Below, in pieces: positions 26,640 to 35,202 of a stretch of DNA of 64,000 nucleotides. Both the position numbers and the translations under genes were made by a program. The stretch spans positions 620,001 to 684,000 of the forward strand of contig JAOPKB010000001.1 of NCBI GenBank assembly GCA_025517485.1, in the 5' to 3' direction. Every line of letters begins with the position of its first letter. The stretch's first letter is position 1. The notes under the pieces were generated by a model. That model had not been told where the DNA came from. It did no database searches and was given only the letters and a program-made list of their open reading frames with translations. The DNA comes from Natronoglomus mannanivorans. GTDB taxonomy: Archaea > Halobacteriota > Halobacteria > Halobacteriales > Natrialbaceae.

Positions 26640-26720
26640 TTCGGATCGAGACGCTCGGACTCTCAGATTCGAACTCGAACCAGAACTCGACTCGAATCCG
26701 ACTCGAGGATTGGGGACTGC
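26640..26720 (+). repeat. hexamer-period tract downstream of pcc1
   Basis: Degenerate units such as CGGACT, CTCAGA, TTCGAA, CTCGAA and CTCGACT-like variants fill the gap between the convergent pcc1 and deacylase genes. The gap (26613-26814) holds no gene. Confidence 0.45.
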
Positions 26721-26814
26721 ATCGCCGTCGTCGCGGAACTGTCGTAACCGTAACCGAGACCGGGTCCAACTCCGACTCGAGGCCGACCGCCACGCGTACC
26801 GGTTCTCGCGTGGC

Positions 26815-27900
26815 TCACTCGACGTCGGTAATGTACCCTTCACCGTCACCATCACCGCGCTCGCGTTCGAGCGCGGTGAGCGTGTCCTCGCTGAGCCGTA
26901 CGAGATGACAGAGCGGGTTCCCGGGGTAGACGACGGGATTCTCGAGGACGCCGACGATGAGGCCGGTGAACGGCGCTTCGACGGTGACGATGTCGTCTTT
27001 CTCCTTGAACGGGTTCGTGATGGTACAGATGACCTCGCCTTCGTGGACGAGGTCGCCGCGTCCACTCTTCATATCGACGATGCCACCCGCGTCGGCTCGA
27101 AGCCAGGTCTTCTCGTCAGTGCCGTCGATCACGGTTCGCCAGCCCGGCCAGTAAACGGAGGATTCGCGGTGGAGGCCGAACTCCGCGAGGACGCTCGCGA
27201 CGCCGGTGAGCGCGCGGTTGATGAGATTTCGCTGGAAGCGGTGGGCCTCGCCCATCTCGACGGTGATCGCCGGGACGCCAGCCTCGGTCGCCTCCCGCCG
27301 AAGCGTCCCGTCGGGACCTTCGCCCGCGATGATGACGTTGGAACTGAACGCGTTAGCCAGCCGTGAGACCTGTGGTCGGTCCATGTTCGCCCGGACGTGA
27401 AGCATGTTCGTTCGCCCGCGCGTGGACGTGTGAAAGTCGATTCCGAGGTCACAGGGTTCGATGAAGTTCGTGAAGATCCGGTGGGCCATCCGGTTCGCGC
27501 TCGTACTCCCCTCACGGCCGGGAAACGATCGATTGAGGTCCCGGTCGTAGATCGGTAGATAGCGCTGCTGAGCGAGAAATCCCGGGACGTTCAAAACGGG
27601 AAGACAGACGAGTGTGCCGTGGAGAATCGAGTGATCCCAATCGTGGGCGACCTCGCGGACGACTTCGATCCCGTTGAGCTCGTCGCCGTGAGCCGCAGCC
27701 GAGAGAAAGACAGTCGGCCCCGGGTGTTCCCCGTTGATCACCGTCACTGGAATGCGGACGGGATCACCGAGATACGTCTCGCTGATTCCGTACCGGATGT
27801 TCGCGGATTCGCCCGGCGCGACGCGGCCGCCGTTGTAGGTGAAACTGTCGTCGTGGGATTCTTCCTCGTCGGGCGGTTCGTCGCTCGCAGTATCGCTCAT
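26815..27900 (-). CDS. succinylglutamate desuccinylase/aspartoacylase (AstE/AspA)-family deacylase
   Basis: M14-type zinc deacylase of 361 residues. The zinc site is visible as HGDE (H71, E74) and DFHTST (H157); the catalytic Glu is in AITVEMGE (residues 215-218). Family members cleave N-acyl amino acids. In several archaea they occur with RimK-like ATP-grasp ligases, and here a RimK-retropepsin protein is encoded 3 kb away. The C-terminal domain has a barrel-sandwich-like segment (VEAPFTGLIVGVLENPVV). ATG 27900 is chosen over a longer frame (to 28260) because a TATA-like CTTTATAC is 27 bases upstream. The substrate cannot be predicted. Confidence 0.88.
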   Translation of the reverse strand: MSDTASDEPPDEEESHDDSFTYNGGRVAPGESANIRYGISETYLGDPVRIPVTVINGEHPGPTVFLSAAAHGDELNGIEVVREVAHDWDHSILHGTLVCLPVLNVPGFLAQQRYLPIYDRDLNRSFPGREGSTSANRMAHRIFTNFIEPCDLGIDFHTSTRGRTNMLHVRANMDRPQVSRLANAFSSNVIIAGEGPDGTLRREATEAGVPAITVEMGEAHRFQRNLINRALTGVASVLAEFGLHRESSVYWPGWRTVIDGTDEKTWLRADAGGIVDMKSGRGDLVHEGEVICTITNPFKEKDDIVTVEAPFTGLIVGVLENPVVYPGNPLCHLVRLSEDTLTALERERGDGDGEGYITDVE

Positions 27901-27923
27901 TGGTCCTGTCTCTGTGGTCGACA

Positions 27924-27931
27924 GTATAAAG
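27924..27931 (-). promoter_or_regulatory. TATA-like box of the AstE-like gene
   Basis: Minus-strand CTTTATAC, centred 27 bases before the ATG at 27900. It supports the shorter of two possible proteins. Confidence 0.6.
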
Positions 27932-28015
27932 TCCACCAGTGTGTCGACGGCGACACGTCTCTCACCGTGAGAGTGTGGCACATAGCCTTTGTAGCAGGCC
28001 GTCGTACCGATCGAT

Positions 28016-28795
28016 ATGAATCTCCGCGAGGCTACCGAAGACGATCTCGAGACGGTTCGTTCGATCGCCCACAGCTCCCTCTCGTCGTCGTACTCGCACT
28101 TTTTAGACGAGGAAACCATCGACGACGCCGTCGAGCAGTGGTACGGAGAGTCCCTCGCGGACGACATGGCAAACGAGGATTTTCTCGTTCTCGTCGCCGA
28201 GGAAGACGGGGAGGTCGTCGCCTTCTCCCAGAGCGAGTTCGTTGGTGACGGCCACAACACGGGCCAGATCCTCTGGATTCACGTCGATCCCGACGCCCGC
28301 GGCAGCGGTACTGGCGTCCGGTTGCTCGCTCGCACGCGCGAAGAACTGCTCGAGTCGGGTGCCGAGCACATCCGGGCGACCGTCCTCGAGGACAACGAGA
28401 CCGGCAACGAGTTCTACGATAGCCACGGCTTCGAGCGGTCGGGGACGATCGAGGTCGATATCGGTGAGGAAACGTACACGGAGAACGTCTTCGTCGAGAG
28501 TGAGTCCGACGACGACGACAGCGACGGCGACGGCGACGGCGACGACAGTTGGCGGGCCCTCGAGGAGGTCACGGTCGACGACGAATCGGTGTTCGTCAGT
28601 TACGGCGAGGTCGCACGTGGCTCCGACGCACCGTTTTACACCGCCTACGAGCACGAGGATAGCACCAGTCGGTACGGCTGGTTCTGTGGTAACTGTGATT
28701 CGCTGGACAACGCGATGGACTCGATGGGACGGATCCAGTGTAACTCGTGTGGTAACCACCGAAAGGCGACGCGATGGGACGCGTCGTACCTCTGA
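28016..28795 (+). CDS. GNAT acetyltransferase with C-terminal zinc-ribbon extension
   Basis: 259-residue fusion. Residues 1-160 are a GNAT N-acetyltransferase with the acetyl-CoA loop HVDPDARGSGTGVRLL and a terminal NEFYDSHGFERSG. A low-complexity Asp/Gly linker encoded by GAC/GGC repeats (about 163-180) joins a C-terminal domain with WRALEEVTVDDESVFVSYGEVARG and two CxxC pairs (CGNCDSLDNAMDSMGRIQCNSCG). The C-terminal part resembles DUF5816-type haloarchaeal zinc-binding domains. The acetyl acceptor is unknown. It is divergent from the AstE-like gene (115 bases). Confidence 0.85.
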   Translation: MNLREATEDDLETVRSIAHSSLSSSYSHFLDEETIDDAVEQWYGESLADDMANEDFLVLVAEEDGEVVAFSQSEFVGDGHNTGQILWIHVDPDARGSGTGVRLLARTREELLESGAEHIRATVLEDNETGNEFYDSHGFERSGTIEVDIGEETYTENVFVESESDDDDSDGDGDGDDSWRALEEVTVDDESVFVSYGEVARGSDAPFYTAYEHEDSTSRYGWFCGNCDSLDNAMDSMGRIQCNSCGNHRKATRWDASYL

Positions 28796-29143
28796 GCGCC
28801 GAATACTGTTCTGGCCTCGAGTGTTCGGTTTTTCGACCGTTCTGTTCTCGGTTTCCAACCGTAGTAAGACGACCGTACAGCCACCTCACCCCGTCTCGAC
28901 TCGCCTCTGGCCAGTATCGTGTTCCTGACGACGAGTTGGTGTGTCATTTCCGTTGAGTAGAGCACGCCTGAAACCGGTCTCGAGCATCGAGCTGTAACCT
29001 AGCCATTCAGCACTGAACAGTCCGAATAACAATTGGCTACTCGCCTGTCTGCCCATTCGGAAGTCGGTCGGACGAGTCGACCGACAGTTGAATCGATTCG
29101 TGATCGGAGTCGTTCGTACGGTCGGTGCGACGTTAGTAGCCAC
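28796..29143. other. 348-base intergenic region with an inverted repeat
   Basis: Lies between the GNAT gene and the flippase gene, both on the plus strand. No plausible coding sequence or RNA gene is visible. The only structure noted is the hairpin at 29063-29085. Confidence 0.6.
29063..29085 (+). promoter_or_regulatory. 8-bp inverted repeat upstream of the flippase gene
   Basis: Arms GTCGGTCG and CGACCGAC are exact inverse complements with a 7-base loop, 58 bases before the flippase ATG. It could be an operator or RNA hairpin; no other support. Confidence 0.35.
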
Positions 29144-30619
29144 ATGAGTACACGTAGTCACATCGTTCGCGGGTTCAAAGCAACGCTCGTCGCTCGAGCC
29201 GTCTTCATGGTCTCGAGCGCGCTGTTGATGATCGTTCTGGCGAGATTTCTTCTCGACCCGAACTCCTACGGCGCGCTGTACTGGGCGATCGGTATTCTGG
29301 CGATCGTCCAGCTCTTTGCCGACGTCGGCCTCGGCAAATCGGCGGCACGCTACTTCGCCGAGTATCGCGAGAAAGATCCCGGACAGATCCCGCACCTCAT
29401 CCAGTCGACGGTCGCGTACAAGGTGATCGTCATCACGCTCGTCGCGTACTTTCTGTTGCTCTTTCACGACCGAATCGCGGCCGCACTCGGAGAACCCAGC
29501 GCCGCTCCATTTCTCGCGGCGGGGGTCATCTACATCGCCGTCAACTCGTTCAACACCTTCTGTCAGGTCGCCTTTCAGGGGTTCAACCACCTCGTCTACA
29601 GCGCCACCGTGCAGGCGATCGGCGGCGTCGCACGGCTCGTCTTCGCCGTGGCCTTCGTCCTGCTCGGCTTCGGCGCGCTCGGAGCCCTCTTCGGCTACAT
29701 CGTCGGCTACGCTATCGCCGCGGCGTTCGGACTCGCCATCCTCTACTACCGGTTCTATCTCGAGTACAACCCGGCACCGGAATTCGAGGACGGCCTCTCG
29801 AGACGGCTGATCGAGTACAGCCTCCCGCTGACCGCGACCCGGAGTGCGAACGTACTGGACAAACAGATCGACATCGTCCTCGTCGGCGTCTTCCTCAATC
29901 CCGTCGCCGTCGGCTTCTACACGATCGCCAAACAGATCACCGATTTCGTCCTCGCACCCGCCGAATCCCTCGGCTTCACTATCTCGCCGAACTTCGGCGA
30001 GCAGAAGGCCTCGGGCCAACTCGAGGAAGCCCGGTCGATCTACGAGACGGCACTGACGAACGCCTTGCTGTTTTACATTCCGGCGGCGGCCGGACTGGCG
30101 ATCGTCTCCGAGCCGTTCATCCGACTCGTCATCGGCGCCGACTATCTGGGTGCGGTTACCGTCCTCCAGATCCTCTGTCTGTTCGTCGTCCTCCAGGCGA
30201 TCACGAACCTCACCAGCGACAGCCTCGATTACCTCGGCCGCGCTCGAGCACGGGCGGTCGCGAAGGGGGTGACCGCCGTCGCGAACTTCGGGCTCAATCT
30301 CGTCTTGATTCCGACGATCGGGATCGTCGGTGCAGCTCTCGCGACGGTCCTCACCCACTCGGTCTACGTCGCCGTAAACCTGTACATCGTCCACAGCGAA
30401 CTCTCCTTGCGCCTCGAGTCGCTGGCCAGATCGGTCGGGACGATCGTGGTCATTACGGGTGTGATGGCCGGCGCGGTCTTGCTCGCGACGCCGATGGTCT
30501 CCGATCTGCTGATGCTGGCGGGTGTGATCGCACTGGGGGCGGGGACCTGGGCCGTGCTGGCCGTCGCCAGTGGACTGGTCGACCTCCACGAGGTCCGCTC
30601 GGTGATCGCGTCGACGTGA
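29144..30619 (+). CDS. polysaccharide-biosynthesis flippase (Wzx/MATE-like)
   Basis: 491-residue integral membrane protein with 12-14 helices. It begins MSTRSHIVRGFKATLVARAVFMVSSALLMIVLARFLLDP, the usual N-terminus of O-antigen/lipid-linked oligosaccharide flippases of the MOP superfamily. It also has QIDIVLVGVFLNPVAVGFY in the middle and GIVGAALATVLTHSVYVAVN toward the end. It probably moves a lipid-linked glycan across the membrane, for S-layer N-glycosylation or an extracellular polysaccharide. No glycosyltransferases adjoin it, which is unusual. A long acidic frame on the opposite strand is a shadow. Confidence 0.88.
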   Translation: MSTRSHIVRGFKATLVARAVFMVSSALLMIVLARFLLDPNSYGALYWAIGILAIVQLFADVGLGKSAARYFAEYREKDPGQIPHLIQSTVAYKVIVITLVAYFLLLFHDRIAAALGEPSAAPFLAAGVIYIAVNSFNTFCQVAFQGFNHLVYSATVQAIGGVARLVFAVAFVLLGFGALGALFGYIVGYAIAAAFGLAILYYRFYLEYNPAPEFEDGLSRRLIEYSLPLTATRSANVLDKQIDIVLVGVFLNPVAVGFYTIAKQITDFVLAPAESLGFTISPNFGEQKASGQLEEARSIYETALTNALLFYIPAAAGLAIVSEPFIRLVIGADYLGAVTVLQILCLFVVLQAITNLTSDSLDYLGRARARAVAKGVTAVANFGLNLVLIPTIGIVGAALATVLTHSVYVAVNLYIVHSELSLRLESLARSVGTIVVITGVMAGAVLLATPMVSDLLMLAGVIALGAGTWAVLAVASGLVDLHEVRSVIAST

Positions 30620-30879
30620 CGTGATTCGGGCCTGTACTGCGAAATCTCGTGTTCGTCGGGCCTCGCTCTCGATCGATCCCACGTGATTGACAGCACCACC
30701 GGCCGTCACTCGAGTGAGGGCCCCGTTCTCACTCTCCAATATCGTCGAGCGTGTTCACGTGTGTGTGATCATATTTACCAAACGCAACGCAACGAAACCG
30801 TGGGTAACGGGCCGTACACGGGTGCGACGGCTGCGATGACTGACAACGTTTTTCCGACGGGCCGGAGTGGTATCGAACA

Positions 30880-32223
30880 ATGAGCGTCGAGGATTCCGTT
30901 CGCGTGGGGGTATTGAGCTTACACACCAGCAAGGAGACGAAGGCGATCTGTAACGCAATCGAGGATCTCGGTCACGATCCGGAGTGGCTTCGAGCGGAGA
31001 ACACGGCGGTCAGAGTTACCGATGGCACCGTTTCCCTCGAGCCCGAAGTCGACGTGATCGCCAACCGGATGCTGCTCTCGAACACCGAGCAGCCCTGTGA
31101 GGAACTCGGACTGGCGAACACCCTCGACCAGCTGGTTCCGATGCTCAACGATCCGGACTCGGTGTTGACGGCGATTCACAAACTCTCGACGGCGACCGCG
31201 CTCGCGTCCAACGACGTTCGCGTTCCCGACGTCCTGCTCGCTCTCAGCAGCGAAACCCTCAACGCCTCCCGGGGTGAGTTCGGCGACGAGGCAGTGTACA
31301 AGACCGCGATCGGGACCCACGGCGGCGGAACGTGGAAGGTCGGCCGCGACGAGGCCGTCAACGCCAAGGTCGGCAACCGCTATGCCTTCTTGCAGAACCT
31401 GATCGAGCGCGACGACGAGCGCCACCGCGACGTCCGCGTCTACGTCGTCGACGGCGAGGTCGTCGCCGCGATGTACCGCTACGCGCCGGACAACGACTGG
31501 CGAACGAACGTCGCCCTCGGTGGTTCCGTCGAGGACGCGACCGAAGACCTCCCCGAGGAAGCACGAGAGATGGCCCAGCGGTCGGCCGACGTCATCGGGC
31601 TCGATTACGCCGGCGTCGACCTCGTCGAGGGTGAAGAGGGCTGGTTCGTCCTCGAGGTCAACCCGACTGCCGGCTTCAAGGGGCTGTACGAGGCGACACA
31701 GGTCAGTCCGGCACCCTACATCGCGAAAGTCGCGATCGAGCGCGCCGGCGGCGAGGTCGACATCGACCGCGTCGAGGAGCTCTCGGCAGTCCTCGACGAT
31801 TCGACGCCAGCGGCGATGCCGGCGAAGGCACCGGCCACGACCGGTGAACCGGCGGTCATCGGCTACACCGAAGAGGTCGTCCTCTCAGGAACCCGTGGCT
31901 CGAAGACGGTCTACGCGAAGTCAGACACTGGCGCAACCCGGACGAGCATCGACACGCAACTCGCAGCGGACATCGGTGCCGGACCGATCAAGTCCATCAC
32001 GCGAGTCAAGTCCGGGAGCAGCAAGACCTCGCGGAGTCGCCCCGTCGTCGACGTCGTCGTCGGCGTCGGCGGCAACCAGCATACCGTCACCGCCAGCGTC
32101 GAAGACCGCAGCCACATGGACTATTCCGTGTTGCTCGGTCGGGACATCCTCGAGCACTACCAGGTCGACGTGGGTCGTCGCGTCGATCAGGACGTCTCCG
32201 ATAGTCCCGAAGAAGAGGAGTAA
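30880..32223 (+). CDS. RimK-like ATP-grasp ligase fused to a retropepsin-like domain
   Basis: 447-residue two-domain protein. Residues about 1-295 are an ATP-grasp RimK/LysX-type amino acid ligase (YKTAIGTHGGGTWKV, DVRVYVVDGEVVAAMYR, GLDYAGVDLVE, FVLEVNPTAGFKGLYEAT). After a Pro/Ala linker, residues about 325-435 form a RimB-like retropepsin fold with the Asp-Thr-Gly motif SDTGATRTSID (D349) and the closing LLGRDILEHYQV strand. Such domains are found next to or fused to RimK and, with AstE-like deacylases, probably ligate and remove amino acids on a protein or small molecule. This gene and the AstE-like gene at 26815 are in one neighbourhood, which supports the link. Confidence 0.88.
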   Translation: MSVEDSVRVGVLSLHTSKETKAICNAIEDLGHDPEWLRAENTAVRVTDGTVSLEPEVDVIANRMLLSNTEQPCEELGLANTLDQLVPMLNDPDSVLTAIHKLSTATALASNDVRVPDVLLALSSETLNASRGEFGDEAVYKTAIGTHGGGTWKVGRDEAVNAKVGNRYAFLQNLIERDDERHRDVRVYVVDGEVVAAMYRYAPDNDWRTNVALGGSVEDATEDLPEEAREMAQRSADVIGLDYAGVDLVEGEEGWFVLEVNPTAGFKGLYEATQVSPAPYIAKVAIERAGGEVDIDRVEELSAVLDDSTPAAMPAKAPATTGEPAVIGYTEEVVLSGTRGSKTVYAKSDTGATRTSIDTQLAADIGAGPIKSITRVKSGSSKTSRSRPVVDVVVGVGGNQHTVTASVEDRSHMDYSVLLGRDILEHYQVDVGRRVDQDVSDSPEEEE

Positions 32224-32263
32224 GCGGTCGTACGCGAACGCAAGAGACCGTAATCGAGGGGAG

Positions 32264-33631
32264 TTACTCGCCCTCGAGGACGACTTCGTCGTCGGTAACT
32301 TCTTTGATCTGTGAACTGTTCACCGGGTAGGCGTCCTGATCGGGCTCTCCCCAGCCGAATCGAGCCTTGAGCCGGTCCGTGAACCCCGGTTCGGGATCGA
32401 TGTAGACCGTATCGGCTTCGACGTCGGCGACGATACCGACCTGCTCGCCCATCGCGTCGACGACGTCTTTTCCTTGGTCGTCGTCGGTCAGTTCGATCGT
32501 CGCGGTCGGATGGTCCGCGTCGGGTTCCGAGCCAGCGTCGGTCTGGGCTGCCGCTTCCGTATCGAGGCCGGAGTCCGTTCCTGCTCCTGCCTCCGCCCCA
32601 GCGCCGCTCGTCCGTCCACCGGAGTGTCCGCCTGCGTCCGCTGTGCCGGCCGTTTCCTCGCCGGTGCCGACACCCATCCCAGCACCGCTCACATCACCGT
32701 ACTCTTCGATATCGACGAGTTCTGCGTCGAGAACCGTACTTCCGAAGACCTCCGTCTCGACGATTTCGGACTCCTCGAGCGTGTACATCATCTCTCGACG
32801 ATCGCGAATCTCCTCTTCGACCGTCTGGCGCTCGATGAGTCGACTCTCGATCGTCTCACCCTCGCGATCGGTCCGGATCCGACCCTGCCCCAGCATTTCG
32901 TCGGTGTCGGTGGTCGCGCGCACGACGTCGCTCTCGAGGATCGCCTGGTGGATCGTCTCGTCGGCGACGCTCGCCTCGAACTCGTCGGTCGAACTCTCCT
33001 CGTGTTCCTCGATGTCGACATCGACGTCGACGATTTTGCTCTCGACGGTCAGCTGTTCGATCTCCTCGATCGTGTCGGTTCGCGTCTCGTCGACGATCAC
33101 CTCGAGCGTGTCGTCGTCGACGAACGCCACGTCGATTACTTCGCGATCGAGGAGTTCGCTCGAGACGATCTCGCGCTCGAGGATCTCCGTGTCGACGACC
33201 TCGCTCTCGATCGTCTCCGTTTCGACGATCTCCCGTTCGACCACGCGCGTCTCGACGAGTTCCGTCGTGACCGTCTCGCCCGTCCGGAGCGCCTCCTCGA
33301 CCTGATCGTTCTCGAGGGCGGCCCGGTCCATCACCGCGTCCCGTTCGGCGAGTTCGAACGACTCGAGGTCCGTCGTCGACGCCTCGTCGTGGTAGATGAA
33401 CACCATGTCGTCGGATTCGAAGGTCTCGAAGAACTCGTCCCAGCTGCGCTCTTCGTACTCGTCACCGACGTCGTCTCGGTGGACGAAGGTGTGCTCGCCG
33501 GTGGTCGACTCGGCGCCACCCTCATGCCGCGCCGCTGGCACGGCATCTCGCTTTTCGACCCAGCTCCTGATTCGATCTCGATCCGTGGTCATCTGGCGTT
33601 CGTCTGGAGTGTTCGGTGTCTCGTCGTCCAT
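32264..33631 (-). CDS. acidic PRC-barrel protein with pentapeptide periodicity
   Basis: 455-residue protein in four parts. (1) An N-terminal domain (about 16-100, DRDRIRSWVEKRDAVPAARH ... WDEFFETF...MVFIYHDE). (2) A region with a strict five-residue period: 11 consecutive pentads at 117-171 (for example EREIV, ETETI, ESEVV, DTEIL, SSELL, DREVI) and more at 262-311, with hydrophobic residues at positions 4-5. (3) A Gly/Ala-rich linker (about 315-370). (4) A C-terminal PRC-barrel-like domain (about 375-455, ATIELTDDDQGKDVVDAMGEQVGIVADVEADTVYI). No family name is recognised for parts 1-2. A TATA-like CTAAGTATAG about 27 bases upstream supports the ATG at 33631. Confidence 0.75.
   Translation of the reverse strand: MDDETPNTPDERQMTTDRDRIRSWVEKRDAVPAARHEGGAESTTGEHTFVHRDDVGDEYEERSWDEFFETFESDDMVFIYHDEASTTDLESFELAERDAVMDRAALENDQVEEALRTGETVTTELVETRVVEREIVETETIESEVVDTEILEREIVSSELLDREVIDVAFVDDDTLEVIVDETRTDTIEEIEQLTVESKIVDVDVDIEEHEESSTDEFEASVADETIHQAILESDVVRATTDTDEMLGQGRIRTDREGETIESRLIERQTVEEEIRDRREMMYTLEESEIVETEVFGSTVLDAELVDIEEYGDVSGAGMGVGTGEETAGTADAGGHSGGRTSGAGAEAGAGTDSGLDTEAAAQTDAGSEPDADHPTATIELTDDDQGKDVVDAMGEQVGIVADVEADTVYIDPEPGFTDRLKARFGWGEPDQDAYPVNSSQIKEVTDDEVVLEGE
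32699..32848 (-). repeat. second block of pentapeptide-coding repeats
   Basis: Encodes residues 262-311 of the PRC-barrel protein, with pentads ESRLI, ERQTV, EEEIR, then ESEIV, ETEVF, GSTVL, DAELV and DIEEY. The register is broken by one irregular segment (DRREMMYTLE). Confidence 0.6.
33119..33283 (-). repeat. eleven pentapeptide-coding 15-base repeats
   Basis: Encodes residues 117-171 of the PRC-barrel protein as 11 in-register pentads with acidic or polar positions 1-3 and hydrophobic positions 4-5. The repetition is at the protein level; DNA units are diverged. Confidence 0.75.
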
Positions 33632-34004
33632 CGTAGGTCGAAAGTACGCCGATCTATACTTAGGTCAGCAGGGTCGTTGTTCGATTACGATCACGTTCCG
33701 ACTCGAGTAACCGGTCACTGTCTCGAGTCGCGTTCGCGTTCGTTCGTCTGGATCGGTTGGATGCCCGGTTTTCGCGACGCGCTCTGCCGTTTTGACGAAG
33801 CTATCGGTACGCGTGATAGTTCGGATCCGGGACCGTTTCACTGCCGGTAATCCGTCGTGACTCGCGTCGATCGAGGTGATCACCTTTTCTCGCTCGAGTC
33901 CCAACGAGAGTCGAACGCGGAGTCTGCGAGTACCGCCGACGACACCACTCGTCGAGACCGAAATCGAGACCGCTCGCGACATCCAGAGGAGACTCACGAC
34001 CACG
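33632..34004. other. 373-base intergenic region
   Basis: Divergent region between the PRC-barrel gene (TATA-like element at 33654-33663, minus) and the DNA glycosylase gene (plus). A perfect 12-base palindrome, AGGTGATCACCT, lies at 33874-33885. A plus-strand frame open from 33876 has a coding signal only from 34005. No RNA gene was seen. Confidence 0.55.
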
Positions 34005-34625
34005 ATGACGATTACGGACGAAATCGAACGGACACTGGCACAGGACCCGGTTATGGCGGAATTGCTCGAGAAACACGACCCGTACTCCGAACGGGACTGG
34101 GCGGAGTTCGAGCGACTCTGTATCTCGATCATCAACCAGCAACTCAGTACCGCCTCAGCTCTCGCCGTCCGAGAACGGGTGTTCGACCTGCTCGAGGACG
34201 AGGTCACCCCGGAGACGGTACTGGCCGCGGACGAGGACGCGTTACGCGAGGCGGGGCTGTCCCGGACGAAAGTCGAGTACGTGCAGAATGCGGCGCGAGC
34301 CTTCCAGCGAAACGACTTCACGAGAGAGGGATTGGCCGACCACTCCGACGAGGAGGTGATCGATCTCCTCACCGAGATCAAGGGGGTCGGGGAGTGGACT
34401 GCCCGAATGTACCTCCTGTTCGTTCTGGACCGACAGGACGTCCTTCCACTGGGCGATCTCGCCGTTCGACGCGGTATCGAACGCCTGTATGGAAACGGTG
34501 ACGGGGACGAGGACGAGGTCGGCGAGATGACACGGGCCGAAATGCGCGAGATCGCCGAATCGTGGCGTCCCTACCGATCGATCGCGACGCTGTACATCTG
34601 GGCGGAGTACGAGTCGGATACGTGA
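34005..34625 (+). CDS. DNA-3-methyladenine glycosylase II (AlkA-like, HhH-GPD)
   Basis: 206-residue base-excision repair glycosylase of the HhH-GPD superfamily. Seen: RLCISIINQQLSTASALAVRERVFDLL, then the helix-hairpin-helix LLTEIKGVGEWTARMYLLFVL and the catalytic Asp region VLPLGDLAVRRGI, ending with ESWRPYRSIATLYIWAEYE. It lacks the N-terminal AlkA beta domain, so it is the short archaeal/MpgII-type form. An acidic insert (GNGDGDEDEVGE) is haloarchaeal style. ATG 34005 is chosen for family length. Confidence 0.88.
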   Translation: MTITDEIERTLAQDPVMAELLEKHDPYSERDWAEFERLCISIINQQLSTASALAVRERVFDLLEDEVTPETVLAADEDALREAGLSRTKVEYVQNAARAFQRNDFTREGLADHSDEEVIDLLTEIKGVGEWTARMYLLFVLDRQDVLPLGDLAVRRGIERLYGNGDGDEDEVGEMTRAEMREIAESWRPYRSIATLYIWAEYESDT

Positions 34626-34641
34626 GGGACGGTTCGAACGA

Positions 34642-35124
34642 TCAGTACTCGACTCGCGCAGTCGGTTCGGACCCGTTTTCGGTCGCTCGCTCGGCGAAAA
34701 CCGCGGCCGCTCCGATCCCGGCGAGGCCGGCGACGGTAATCCGAAGGCCCGTGACGACGACAGCCTCGCCGATACCGACGACCGTGTAGAACACCGACTC
34801 GTTCGCGAACTCGAGCGTCGACATAACGGTGAACAGGGCGACGAACCCACCGATCCCTGCGCCGAGGAACGACGCGAGAGCGAAGCCAGCGTACTGCCGT
34901 CGGGCGTCGAGTCCGCGGACGAGTACGTAGTAGACGACGAAGACACCGACCGGTTCGACGAGTAACGTGAGGAGATTGATCGCGAACGTGACGATCGTGA
35001 TATCGCTGAGCGGCAGGTCGAAGATATCGACTGCGAACATCGCTGCGTATCGCTGGCCGACGTGAATGGCTCCCGCGACGAACGCAACGAATGCGGCGGT
35101 CAACAGTTGTCTGGGGGGAGACAT
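34642..35124 (-). CDS. hypothetical four- to five-helix membrane protein
   Basis: 160-residue protein, mostly hydrophobic, with segments near residues 5-25, 40-65, 78-100 and 112-145. No motif or family is recognised. ATG 35124 is chosen because a minus-strand GTTTATGTATAC (about 35141-35153) lies about 25 bases upstream. The start region is divergent from the hydrolase-like gene at 35203, and the two could share regulation. Confidence 0.7.
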   Translation of the reverse strand: MSPPRQLLTAAFVAFVAGAIHVGQRYAAMFAVDIFDLPLSDITIVTFAINLLTLLVEPVGVFVVYYVLVRGLDARRQYAGFALASFLGAGIGGFVALFTVMSTLEFANESVFYTVVGIGEAVVVTGLRITVAGLAGIGAAAVFAERATENGSEPTARVEY

Positions 35125-35202
35125 AACACGTCCTCTTCTCGAGTATACATAAACGATGCGAACTATCCTGGCCACTGACCCCAGAACAATTGGAGTCAGC
35201 CG

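Noticed and set aside
28886..30739. 617-codon frame on the minus strand
   Set aside because: It lies opposite the flippase gene, has a very biased Arg/Asp/Glu composition without any family signature, and is a codon-composition shadow common in high-G+C haloarchaea.
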